NCBI GenBank assembly: GCA_023435895.1
Contig: JAEZLH010000014.1
Location: 1-61,427 of the forward strand
Direction: 5' to 3'
Length of the DNA stretch: 61,427 bases
Source of the DNA: Bacillota bacterium
GTDB lineage: Bacteria; Bacillota; Clostridia; Lachnospirales; Lachnospiraceae
Below, piece by piece: positions 53,133 to 61,405 of this stretch. The first letter of the stretch is position 1. The number at the start of each line of letters is the position of its first letter. The notes beneath the pieces are model-generated. The model saw nothing but the letters and a program-made list of their open reading frames with translations, had not been told where the DNA came from and made no database searches. A program made the translations under genes and the position numbers.

Positions 53133-54564
53133 TGTAATCACCCTCTTTCAATAGCAGTGGGAGAGGAATCAATACTTTAGTCCCTTGTGAGGGAATGCTT
53201 TCAAATTCCAAACAACAGCCATGTATTTGAGCAATTTGGGATGCTAATGCTAGACCTAAGCCAGCGCCATGTTGCTTTCTGGATCTGGACTTGTCCACCA
53301 TATAAAATGCTTCTGTAATACGGCTCAATTCTTCTGATGCAATTCCACACCCATTATCACTCACACTAACCAGGTAGCAATTATTCACAATCTCACCCGA
53401 AAGTTTAATTTGTGTACTGCCTGCTTTAATCGCATTATCAATTAGATTGATTAAAAGGGTTTTAAACAAATCATAATCTACTTTTATATATTCATTGGCT
53501 GCCTCAATCGTAAACTGGACATGATGATTGGAAAATAAAGGCTTTAAGGTATCCCCTATATTTTGAAGTAATTCGTCTGCCGGAAGTTCCTCCAGAATAA
53601 AATCCTGCCGATTTAAAACTATTAAATCCATCAACTTCAGTGAAAGTGCTTCCAGACGCAGTCCTTCATCCAGTATATAGGCTGCTGCATTCTTGGTGTC
53701 TTCCCTGGATAACTCCTTCTGATAAATCATATCTGCATATCCAATCACTGAAGTAAGAGGGGTCTTTAATTCGTGCGCAAAATTTGCCACAAAGTCTTCT
53801 TTCTGTTTGGCTGCCGAGGAAAGCTCTACAATCCTTTCTTCAATTGTTTCTGCCATACTGTTAAATCTTTTTGAAAGCTCACCGATTTCATCACCAGAAT
53901 ATATCGCTAAACGTTCCTTATAGTTTCCATCAGCAATTCTTGCTGCAGCCGCAGACATTTTCCTAAGTGGCCCGGTTAGAAAAGAAGAGAAGAGGATTAC
54001 AAGAATTACGCCAATCCCAATGGTCACAAAATAAACCGTTCCATAATTTTTTATCATTTCTTCCTTTTGATCAATGACAGCCTGTATGTTAGTGGATGTC
54101 AGAAGATATACCGTTTGATCTTTTTGAGTAATCTTGCCAAGCACCATAATATGTGTGATACCCTTATATTGAACAACCTTATTAATAATCTTCTGATTTA
54201 CATCATAGTCCGAAATCTTAAAGTCCATTCCTTCTGGAAAAGAGCTATAAATAGAAGAAAAATCTCCCCGAAATACATTAATGTAATTACCACCACTGGA
54301 AAATCCAGGTAAATTCTGGTTAGTTAGTTTCGATACACTGGAATAAATTGCATCCGAGAATTTGATTTTATCAAGCTTATCCTTCTGTTGGATGAGATCC
54401 GCCTGTATAAGAAACTTAATATATTGATATTGATCTACGGATCGTTGGATTTCCTGATTCATTGCATTTTTATAAGAAGAAGTTATAATCAAATAACTGG
54501 AGAGCGACAATGCAATGCTTAACATAACCAACGAACACAGAAAAATTTTAGAAAATAACTTCAT
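53125..54564 (-). CDS. Sensor histidine kinase
   Basis: A 479-residue kinase. TM1 at 7-28, extracellular sensor domain at 30-172, TM2 at about 176-197, HAMP at 198-250, HisKA with NFAHELKTPL (His 264), then HATPase motifs DNAIKAG, DNGCGI and GAGLGLAL. It is coupled with the response regulator three bases upstream (54568). The sensor domain has no family I recognise. Its signal may be redox- or envelope-related given the divergent redox operon. Confidence 0.95.
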   Translation of the reverse strand: MKLFSKIFLCSLVMLSIALSLSSYLIITSSYKNAMNQEIQRSVDQYQYIKFLIQADLIQQKDKLDKIKFSDAIYSSVSKLTNQNLPGFSSGGNYINVFRGDFSSIYSSFPEGMDFKISDYDVNQKIINKVVQYKGITHIMVLGKITQKDQTVYLLTSTNIQAVIDQKEEMIKNYGTVYFVTIGIGVILVILFSSFLTGPLRKMSAAAARIADGNYKERLAIYSGDEIGELSKRFNSMAETIEERIVELSSAAKQKEDFVANFAHELKTPLTSVIGYADMIYQKELSREDTKNAAAYILDEGLRLEALSLKLMDLIVLNRQDFILEELPADELLQNIGDTLKPLFSNHHVQFTIEAANEYIKVDYDLFKTLLINLIDNAIKAGSTQIKLSGEIVNNCYLVSVSDNGCGIASEELSRITEAFYMVDKSRSRKQHGAGLGLALASQIAQIHGCCLEFESIPSQGTKVLIPLPLLLKEGDYND

Positions 54565-54567
54565 TCT

Positions 54568-55221
54568 CTACACCTCAAGCCGATAGCCGATTCGAAAGAC
54601 TGTCTTAATATGATCTTCCCATTCTAACTTTCTTCTCAAACGTTGAATATGAGTATCAAGAGTTCGTGTCTCACCGGTAAATTCATTTTCCCATACACGT
54701 TCATATAACCAGCTTCTACGAAGTGCTACATTTTTGTTGTGTATCAACTGAATTAGTAACTCGAATTCTTTCACGGTCAAATCAATTAACTGGCCATTCT
54801 TTCTGACTTCACGTGAATTCAGATCTATCGTGACACCATATAACTCGATTTTTCGTTCACTTTTCCCGAACCGCCTTAGAACTGCCTCCACCCTGGCAAG
54901 CAATTCTCCCACCTGAAATGGTTTTGAGATGTAATCATCCGCTCCCAGTTTTAATCCCCGAATCCGTTCGTTGATATCGTTTTTAGCGGTAATAAAGATA
55001 ACAGGCATCCCAAGGGGCAGGATATAATCAAGCAACTCATAACCATCTATTTTCGGTAGCATAATATCCAGTAATATCAAGTCATAAACATTATCCTCTA
55101 TCAAATCTGCAGCTTCCTGACCATCAAAGGCTCGCGTGCAGCTATATCCATTATCTCTTAAATTAACATAGATTAATTCATTGATTGCTTTTTCATCCTC
55201 TACGATTAAAATATTCAGCAA
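54568..55221 (-). CDS. OmpR-family response regulator
   Basis: A 217-residue regulator. The proposed start is TTG at 55221, because GAGGAAGG lies 8 bases upstream and the product begins directly at LNILIVEDE; the frame is open to 55305, and a GTG at 55230 is an alternative. Receiver: EDE acidic pocket, phosphoacceptor Asp about 52 in LLDIMLP, Lys in ISKPF. The winged helix ends with TLDTHIQRLRRKLE and FRIGYRLEV. First gene of the RR-HK-PepSY-like operon. Confidence 0.95.
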   Translation of the reverse strand: MLNILIVEDEKAINELIYVNLRDNGYSCTRAFDGQEAADLIEDNVYDLILLDIMLPKIDGYELLDYILPLGMPVIFITAKNDINERIRGLKLGADDYISKPFQVGELLARVEAVLRRFGKSERKIELYGVTIDLNSREVRKNGQLIDLTVKEFELLIQLIHNKNVALRRSWLYERVWENEFTGETRTLDTHIQRLRRKLEWEDHIKTVFRIGYRLEV

Positions 55222-55664
55222 GCAATTCACCTTCCTCTCCACCGAATTATTTGTGAACTCACTACCAAAAAAGTACATTGTATAATGAATAAATTTATCA
55301 TTCATTTGTGTCTTAGATGTATCATAGCAAATGAGTAGAACTCCTTCTAGTATATCAAAATCACCCTTTCATTATCAATCCCCAATCAAAAGGTCTCTGA
55401 CGAATGGATCTGAATTGTGAGAGAAATTCCGCCATAGAAACAGTTCTATTGAAAGAATACATAACAATAAAGAGGACTTTGACACTGTAAATAACCTTAA
55501 CAACTTTAATAAAGTACAACTTAGACACAATTTTTATACAAGCAGGTTACAACTGGCTGTTACGATTTAGGGGCAATTTATTCCAGTAGCATTTGCCATA
55601 ATTTATCAGGGCATTGGGTACACGAAGCCCTTACTAACAATAATCAGAAAAGGAGGAACTTACA
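55222..55664 (+). other. Divergent regulatory region between the TCS and the redox operon
   Basis: About 440 bases with no further ORF. TTGACA at 55479-55484 and several TTAACA/ACAACT motifs lie upstream of the redox genes, but I cannot define a convincing -10. Binding of the response regulator here is inferred from the divergent layout. Confidence 0.4.
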
Positions 55665-55811
55665 ATAAAGAATGAAAGGATCAATTTTTTGCGTTACGCT
55701 ACGCTGTTTCTATCGATTACATTGCTCATAATAGGAATTATGAATGAAGAGTATAAAGCTGTACTTTCAAAAGCAATCAATATATGTCTGGAGTGTATCG
55801 GAATTGGGTAA
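55665..55811 (+). CDS. Small CXXC membrane peptide (CD1871A-like), apparent ATA start
   Basis: A 48-codon frame that reads IKNERINFLRYATLFLSITL, then LIIGIMNEEYKAVLSKAINI and CLECIGIG, then a stop. One membrane helix and a C-terminal CLECIGIG motif match what I recall of the clostridial CD1871A family of CXXC proteins. The strong site AAAAGGAGG ends 8 bases before ATA (55665), the only codon at proper spacing. TTG at 55689, with AAAGG 9 bases upstream, is the alternative and would still keep the helix and CXXC. It lies four bases before the ferredoxin-type gene and is clearly cotranscribed with it. Confidence 0.75.
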   Translation: MKNERINFLRYATLFLSITLLIIGIMNEEYKAVLSKAINICLECIGIG

Positions 55812-55815
55812 CCCT

Positions 55816-56706
55816 ATGAAATTATTAATAAGGAATTATATACGCAGCATCATTCAGTGCTTCTCTACCGTAATCATAAATGGTAATCTATCAGGATTCT
55901 GGAAAGGTAAAATCTATACCGGCAAGAGTAAAAACCTCTGTGTGCCAGTTTTAAACTGTTATTCCTGCCCAGGTGCACTCGGTGCCTGTCCCATCGGTGC
56001 GCTTCAAGTATCAGCAGGTTGTTCGTTGTATGGAATCTCTTTTTATGTACTAGGGTTTTTATCCTTGATGGGCGTATTGTTCGGCAGGGTTATCTGCGGA
56101 TTTCTTTGTCCCTTTGGTTTGATACAAGAGCTCTTACACAAAATACCAAATCATAAACTAAGGATTAATAAAAAGTTTGATCGTCCCTTACGGTTGATTA
56201 AATATTTTATTTTGGTAATCTTAGTAATATTGTTACCATTCCTTGCAGCGGATTCTTATGGCTCCACAATTCCCTTCTTTTGCAAATATTTATGTCCTGC
56301 GGGTACATTGGAGGGTGGAATCCCGTTAATTTCAATGAACAAGCCGTTACAGTCTACCATTGGCTGGCTATTTTCTTGGAAATTATTTGTATTAGCCATT
56401 ATTTTAATGTTATCCATATTGATTTATCGAGGTTTTTGTAAATATCTATGTCCCTTAGGAGCATTTTACGCATTGTTTAATCGGTTTAGCTTCTATCGTT
56501 ATATTATCAATCAAAACAAATGTACAAATTGCGGTGCCTGTTCCAATGTGTGCAAGATGAATGTGGAACCGGTAAAAACACCGAATCATAGTGAATGCAT
56601 AAGGTGTGGTTCCTGTAAACGCAACTGTCCACAAAAAGCAATTCATTTAGAGCCAATAAAACTATTTCAATCGGAGGAAAAAAATGAAGCAACAAATACT
56701 ATATAA
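55816..56706 (+). CDS. Membrane-bound polyferredoxin (NapH/4Fe-4S family)
   Basis: A 296-residue protein; the start at 55816 follows the CXXC peptide stop by four bases, and the frame upstream is merely open. It has four or five helices and Cys motifs typical of NapH/RnfB-like proteins: CYSCPGALGACPIG, CGFLCPFGLIQE, CKYLCPAGTLEGG and CKYLCPLGAFYA. Two [4Fe-4S] clusters follow near the C-terminus (CTNCGACSNVCKMNVEP and CIRCGSCKRNCPQKAI). It probably carries electrons across or along the membrane to the thioredoxin-like lipoprotein. It overlaps that gene by 23 bases. Confidence 0.9.
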   Translation: MKLLIRNYIRSIIQCFSTVIINGNLSGFWKGKIYTGKSKNLCVPVLNCYSCPGALGACPIGALQVSAGCSLYGISFYVLGFLSLMGVLFGRVICGFLCPFGLIQELLHKIPNHKLRINKKFDRPLRLIKYFILVILVILLPFLAADSYGSTIPFFCKYLCPAGTLEGGIPLISMNKPLQSTIGWLFSWKLFVLAIILMLSILIYRGFCKYLCPLGAFYALFNRFSFYRYIINQNKCTNCGACSNVCKMNVEPVKTPNHSECIRCGSCKRNCPQKAIHLEPIKLFQSEEKNEATNTI

Positions 56707-57715
56707 ACTATTACGTGTGCTGTTATTCTTAAGTATTTTCACCATAACCTTGATGGGATGTTCAAAACCCACCAAAGATGATACAACGAAACAAAGTTCT
56801 GAAAACAAGAATGGAAAATACGATTACACAGGCTATACTGATTATACAGAAGAGGGGTTGGGCACCACCGTAAAGTTACCCACAAAATACATGGATGATT
56901 CAACGATTGTTCCCGGACGATACGAAATCATGTTTGGGGATCTGGATGATTTAGACAAAGATAAAGCAGAAAGCGATCCGGATGCGCATTTGGATATCTA
57001 CTTTATGCCTGAGAAAGGTGAGTATGCATTATTTAAAATCTTCGAATATCCAGAGAGCAAATGGGATGGATGGATGAATTCCGGAAAGAAGCCCTCCGAA
57101 ATCACAAAGGGAAGTACTACAGAAGAATTGGGTCGAAAAGATGGAACCATATATATTTACTCAGAATATCCCGTTGATACCAGTTCCTTTGACGATGGTA
57201 TGAAAGCAAGCTATAACGATATCGTTGCAATGCTTCCAGCTATAAAAGCAAGCATCAATGTCAAGACTGTTACAATGGACAATCTAAGCTCCTTCTCAAC
57301 AAAGGATACCAATAATAAAGCGGTAGATAACACCATATTCTCGGGACACAAACTGACCATGATAAATATATGGGCAACATTTTGTAAACCATGCATTAAG
57401 GAATTACCCGATCTTCAGGAAATGAGTAAAAACATGCCCGAAGGAACGCAAATGATATCTTTAGTAGGAGATGTCATCGATAGCGATTCTTTAAAACTTG
57501 CGCAGGATATTATGAAAGGCAAAGGTTTTACCATTACAAGTCTCGTACCGGACGAATCAATAAAAAGCTATATGGATAAAAACCTTCTAGCTTACCCAAC
57601 TACCATATTTGTGGACTCCGAAGGAAAAATAGTTGGGGAACCTATTGTAGGAGAGCGTAGTGTAACCGTGTATAAACAAGTTTTAAATGAACGTTTAGCT
57701 AAGTTAAGCTCTTGA
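56684..57715 (+). CDS. Thioredoxin-fold (TlpA/redoxin) lipoprotein
   Basis: A 343-residue lipoprotein: signal peptide with lipobox TLMGC, a linker, and an unfamiliar N-terminal domain (about residues 45-185, GLGTTVKLPTKYMDD onwards). A redoxin/TlpA domain follows at 200-343 with INIWATFCKPCIKELPDL; the CKPC pair is the redox centre and a cis-Pro is in LLAYPTTIFVD. It is anchored on the outer face of the membrane. GGAGG precedes the ATG inside the previous gene. It is probably the thiol end of an electron path fed by the polyferredoxin. Confidence 0.92.
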   Translation: MKQQILYKLLRVLLFLSIFTITLMGCSKPTKDDTTKQSSENKNGKYDYTGYTDYTEEGLGTTVKLPTKYMDDSTIVPGRYEIMFGDLDDLDKDKAESDPDAHLDIYFMPEKGEYALFKIFEYPESKWDGWMNSGKKPSEITKGSTTEELGRKDGTIYIYSEYPVDTSSFDDGMKASYNDIVAMLPAIKASINVKTVTMDNLSSFSTKDTNNKAVDNTIFSGHKLTMINIWATFCKPCIKELPDLQEMSKNMPEGTQMISLVGDVIDSDSLKLAQDIMKGKGFTITSLVPDESIKSYMDKNLLAYPTTIFVDSEGKIVGEPIVGERSVTVYKQVLNERLAKLSS

Positions 57716-57752
57716 TTCACTATATTTCATACACATAAAGCTGTAAATAAAG

Positions 57753-57790
57753 AAAGCATAGAGACCCATAAATGGTTTCTATGCTTTTCG
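57753..57790 (+). terminator. Terminator of the redox operon
   Basis: AAAGCATAGAGACC/GGTTTCTATGCTTT, 14-bp stem with one G-T pair, then TCG; the T run is short. The gap on to 57954 is featureless. Confidence 0.7.
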
Positions 57791-57954
57791 TAGTTAAGAG
57801 TTTATTTGGCATTGAACTAGTATAACTCCCGAAAAATATTGTTCTCATACTGACTAATTTCAACTTAAAATATACCGTTTTTAAGAGATTAATCATTTAT
57901 TTTAGAGCCAATTATTTGTTCGTCCAACAATATAAGCTTGCCTATCTGATAATA

Positions 57955-59304
57955 CTATGCAAGAGTAGTATTCGGTTTAAGCTTTCTAACTTCAATGATT
58001 ATTAAAATAGCACATACTATGGATGAACCGATATCTGAAATGGGTCCAGCGTACCAAATACCGTTTAGATCAAAGAAATTTGGTAAAATCATAACCAATG
58101 GAATTAAAATTACAACCTGTCGTAATAAGCTAAGTATCATGGATAAGAGTGCTTTTCGAACCGATTGAAAATAATTAATGCAAGCCGATTGTGCTCCAAC
58201 AATAAGAATTGCAAACAGATAGATACGAAGACCATTCGATGCAATATGTATTAATTCAAGATCATCTTTATTAAACACCTTTATAATCTGGGTTGAGAAT
58301 AATTCTATCGCCAGCCATCCAAGGAAGGAAATGCATGTATTTACAATAATGGAATATAATAAAGTCTTTTTCACACGGTGAATATTCTCTGCACCATAAT
58401 TATAACCAATGATCGGCTGCGCACCTTGATTAACACCAAAACTAGGCATTAAGATCAGCATGGCGATACTCATAATCAACGAATACGCACCTACGGCAAG
58501 ATCTCCTCCATATTTCTTAAGGCTGAGATTGAATATCATCGTAACAACACTTGCTGCCACCTGCATGATAAAGGGTGAGATACCAATAGAAGATATCTCA
58601 AAAAATATGTGACTGCTTAGCTTTAAATTACATTTCTTTAGCTTAACAAGACTCTTTCTTGTTAGATATAAGATAACCCAAATGGAACAGACTGCTTGTG
58701 ATATCAAGGTAGCATACGCTGAACCTGCAACACCTAACTTACAAATAAAAATAAAGATTGGATTTAAAATTGTGTTCAGAACCGCTCCGATTAGCATGGT
58801 ATACATGGCCGTTCTTGCATCACCCTGTGATCTGATAATCGAATTAAGACCAAAGCCGATATTTTGAAGAACTGCTCCTGAGAGTAGAATCCTTGCAAAG
58901 GTTTTTGCATAGGGCATTGTTTCTGCACTTGCACCAAGTAACATCAAGATTGGATCTAAAAATATTAATCCGATTATGGTTACAAGAATTGTCAGCATGA
59001 TCGTTAAAAGAAATGCATTACCGACTATCTTTTCCGCCTCTTCATATTTTTTTTGTCCTAATTTAATGGAAACAATCGTCGATGAACCGATACCGATTAA
59101 CATACCCACGCCCATAATGATATTCGTGATAGGAAATGTTACTGCAACACCTGATAGAGCCAGTGAACCCACGCCTCTGCCGATAAAAATTCGATCAACA
59201 ACGCTATATAAGGCATTTACGAGCATTCCTATCACTGCCGGTACAGAAAACATTAACAGTAATCTGCCTATACTTTTTGATTCTAGATCATTTGTAGTAT
59301 TCAA
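57955..59304 (-). CDS. MATE-family multidrug/Na+ antiporter
   Basis: A 449-residue transporter with 12 helices. The start is TTG at 59304 with AAAGGAAA 6 bases upstream; the frame opens at 59358 but adds an unlikely basic leader. Sequence features: SIGRLLLMFSVPAVIGMLVNALYSVVDRIFIGR, GIGSSTIVSIKLGQKKYEEAEKIVG and the second-half repeat NQGAQPIIGYNYGA. It exports cationic drugs or metabolites. The upstream leader contains a hairpin with T run and a tiny ORF, suggesting attenuation. Confidence 0.93.
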   Translation of the reverse strand: MNTTNDLESKSIGRLLLMFSVPAVIGMLVNALYSVVDRIFIGRGVGSLALSGVAVTFPITNIIMGVGMLIGIGSSTIVSIKLGQKKYEEAEKIVGNAFLLTIMLTILVTIIGLIFLDPILMLLGASAETMPYAKTFARILLSGAVLQNIGFGLNSIIRSQGDARTAMYTMLIGAVLNTILNPIFIFICKLGVAGSAYATLISQAVCSIWVILYLTRKSLVKLKKCNLKLSSHIFFEISSIGISPFIMQVAASVVTMIFNLSLKKYGGDLAVGAYSLIMSIAMLILMPSFGVNQGAQPIIGYNYGAENIHRVKKTLLYSIIVNTCISFLGWLAIELFSTQIIKVFNKDDLELIHIASNGLRIYLFAILIVGAQSACINYFQSVRKALLSMILSLLRQVVILIPLVMILPNFFDLNGIWYAGPISDIGSSIVCAILIIIEVRKLKPNTTLA

Positions 59305-59414
59305 GATTATTTTCCTTTCTTTCTGAATTTTCAATGTTGGAATTGAGAAGATTTGCATTGCTGTTCGCTATTCGCTTATAAACAGTGCAACTATTTTTAT
59401 AGCCTTATGTGATG

Positions 59415-59441
59415 AAAAAAGATGTACAGAGATTGTACATC
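59415..59441 (-). terminator. Attenuator-type terminator in the MATE leader
   Basis: On the minus strand GATGTACA-ATCTC-TGTACATC is followed by TTTTTT. It lies 110 bases upstream of the MATE start and there is no upstream gene on this strand, so it can only stop a leader transcript. Confidence 0.65.
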
Positions 59442-59487
59442 GATAATTTGTATGTCTGATATATTCCCAATATTTACTGTGATTTGT

Positions 59488-59514
59488 TTAATATAGAAAA
59501 GTATGCCACAACAT
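59488..59514 (-). CDS. Candidate leader peptide of the MATE gene (8 codons)
   Basis: ATG TTG TGG CAT ACT TTT CTA TAT TAA (MLWHTFLY) follows an AAAGGTG site by 10 bases and ends about 45 bases before the attenuator stem. A possible promoter (TTGCGT, 17 bp, TAGAAT) lies just upstream, near 59535-59570. Ribosome stalling by a drug would be the natural model; there is no direct evidence. Confidence 0.3.
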   Translation of the reverse strand: MLWHTFLY

Positions 59515-59826
59515 ATAGATGCATCACCTTTAATATTCTATATTATTTTATTGATAAACGCAATGTATACTTATTTATTATGTAAAGGATAGGGAGGATA
59601 TATATGAGAAAAAGATGATGTCCTTCACGCTCATATTTATATGAGTTCCAAATAGAATACGCAAACCGATGAAATAGAGCTAAAAAAGGCAATTACAATA
59701 GAATTGCTGGTATCATATTACTCCTTCTGTGATTTAGACTTAAATACACCACATAAGTTACCCTATTTTATCTCCACACAACGATGAAACTGCTTCTATA
59801 ACAAATGAAAAATTTTTATTTTATAG

Positions 59827-59856
59827 TTGCATATTACAACTGTTGTATGGTAAAAT
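59827..59856 (+). promoter_or_regulatory. MarR-controlled promoter with palindromic operator
   Basis: TTGCAT (59827-59832), 18-bp spacer, TAAAAT (59851-59856). The perfect palindrome TACAACTGTTGTA (59835-59847) lies between the two elements, ideal for autorepression. Confidence 0.7.
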
Positions 59857-59875
59857 ATTCTTGGAGGTGAAAGAA

Positions 59876-60322
59876 ATGATTGACCAAGGAAGTGGAACAC
59901 TTCGAGAATTAATCCGTGTTCTGGTAAGAAACTTAGGCATACTGGAGAAAAGCGATGCTTCCTGTTGCGGTGTTACTATAACTCAATGTCACGCAATTGT
60001 GGAGATAGGACGGCTTGGAAAGGTTTCTTTAGTTGATCTGGCAGATTTATTAGATGTAGATAAAAGTACCATGAGCAGGACAGTGAATAATCTTGTGGAT
60101 ACAGGGTTGGCACTCAGAGAGCTGGATACGGATAACAGAAGGTATGTTGTAATCCAATTAACCGATGAAGGCAGGAAAGTATTCCTTAGCATCGAAAAGA
60201 GTATGGAAACTTATTACAAAGACATCTTTTGTTCAATTCCGGAAGAGAAGAGAGGGCAGGTATTAGAAAGTTTAACCCTCCTAACAGATGCAGCGAAAAA
60301 GAATAAGTGTGTTGTTGATTAA
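59876..60322 (+). CDS. MarR-family regulator with Cys motif
   Basis: A 148-residue protein; the start at 59876 has GGAGGTGA 6-8 bases upstream. Winged helix: VSLVDLADLLDVDKSTMSRTVNNLVDTGLALRELDTDNRRYVVIQLTDEGRK. Before it comes SCCGVTITQCHAIVE, with a Cys pair and a third Cys at the dimer-side helix, the kind of positions used for thiol or As(III) sensing. It heads an operon with a GNAT enzyme and a Cys-rich peptide and most likely represses it through TACAACTGTTGTA. Confidence 0.93.
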   Translation: MIDQGSGTLRELIRVLVRNLGILEKSDASCCGVTITQCHAIVEIGRLGKVSLVDLADLLDVDKSTMSRTVNNLVDTGLALRELDTDNRRYVVIQLTDEGRKVFLSIEKSMETYYKDIFCSIPEEKRGQVLESLTLLTDAAKKNKCVVD

Positions 60323-60365
60323 TAATTCAAGTTATACTTACCTTATTAATTGGAGGAAAAGAAGA

Positions 60366-60869
60366 ATGGATTTTACTATTGAGAAAATGCAACCAATGGA
60401 TTGGCCTCAGGTATCCGATATCTATTTGGCAGGAATAAAGACTGAGATAGCAACCTTCCAAAGTGATGTACCAAATTGGGACGAATGGAACAGAGAACAT
60501 AGTGCGTCCTGCCGTCTTGTAGGGCACACCGGAGATACCATCATCGGATGGACTGCACTGACCCCGGTTTCCAGTAGATGCGTATATGTCGGTGTAGCCG
60601 AAGTAAGTATCTATATTCGTGATGAATATAAACATCAGGGGGTTGGAACGAAATTACTATCAGGGCTTATTCAGCAGTCTGAGGAAGCAGGATACTGGAC
60701 CTTACAGGCAGCCATCATCAAAGAAAACATCTCAAGCAGAGAACTTTTCAAAAAATGCAACTTCCGCGAAATTGGAATACGAGAAAAATTAGGCAAGACA
60801 ACCAATGGGAAATGGCACGATGTTGTTCTGGTTGAAAAAAGAAGCTCCATGGTAGGATGTGCTTGCTGA
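60366..60869 (+). CDS. GNAT acetyltransferase, phosphinothricin/arsinothricin (ArsN1)-like
   Basis: A 167-residue GNAT; the start at 60366 has GGAGGAAA 7 bases upstream. The family pattern is DIYLAGIKTEIATFQ, VYVGVAEVSIYIRDEYKHQGVGTKLLSGLI with the acetyl-CoA loop QGVGT, and ELFKKCNFREIGIREKLG. These match PAT-type enzymes and, from memory, the ArsN1 family that acetylates arsinothricin. A C-terminal MVGCAC tail adds cysteines. It lies 43 bases after the marR gene. Substrate is inferred, not shown. Confidence 0.85.
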   Translation: MDFTIEKMQPMDWPQVSDIYLAGIKTEIATFQSDVPNWDEWNREHSASCRLVGHTGDTIIGWTALTPVSSRCVYVGVAEVSIYIRDEYKHQGVGTKLLSGLIQQSEEAGYWTLQAAIIKENISSRELFKKCNFREIGIREKLGKTTNGKWHDVVLVEKRSSMVGCAC

Positions 60870-60978
60870 TTATTGAATTGATATAGACATTAATTTTAAT
60901 CTCAGCGATAGGAATGAAAAAGAAATATTGGTCTGAACGTATTTAGCTTAATAATACTCAAGAAGGAAGATAATAAAT

Positions 60979-61110
60979 ATGATACTGATAATTTTATTAA
61001 TAATAGCATTTCTAATAGTGATTGCCAAATCCAAACCAAATGATTCCTATGATGAATATTGTAAATTAGAGTGCTGGAGCGTAAGAAAGCCTTGCTGTAA
61101 AACACAATGA
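60979..61110 (+). CDS. Short Cys-rich membrane-anchored peptide
   Basis: A 43-residue peptide: one hydrophobic helix (MILIILLIIAFLIVIAK), then a hydrophilic tail with four Cys (YCKLECWSVRKPCCKTQ). GAAGGAAG lies 9 bases before the ATG. It is 109 bases after the GNAT gene and probably in the same operon. No family is recognised. The Cys pattern fits soft-metal or metalloid binding at the membrane. Confidence 0.6.
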   Translation: MILIILLIIAFLIVIAKSKPNDSYDEYCKLECWSVRKPCCKTQ

Positions 61111-61364
61111 TTAGGAAAGGGTTCGAAAGGGTTTCTATTAATATGGGAGATTGGGTATAAGGCGTTGCTGTTTACTCCCACTCAAAGTTAAGGATATGAT
61201 TTCGACAAATGCAAATACTCCTCCTTTATCGGAAATTATTTATCGAAATTATTACTAAGTTCTGAGCTGGGATTAAACCGTGACTATAAGGCTGCTTTGT
61301 AACCAATGTCAATAAGTTAAGACTAACGAAGGAAGCGATTGCTAAATTTCATAATTAAAAATTG

Positions 61365-61405
61365 GGTAACTGGCGGGTTTTCTTGTACCGCTAGTTGCCT
61401 TTTTC
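61365..61405 (+). terminator. Terminator near the window end
   Basis: GGTAACTGGCGG/CCGCTAGTTGCC, a 12-bp stem with wobble pairs, then TTTTTCTC. The 250 bases before it hold no ORF; it probably ends the MarR-GNAT operon. Confidence 0.8.

Noticed and set aside
59600..59640. Gene starting at ATG after AGGGAGG near 59603
   Set aside because: The frame stops after four codons (MRKR); other frames stop quickly too.
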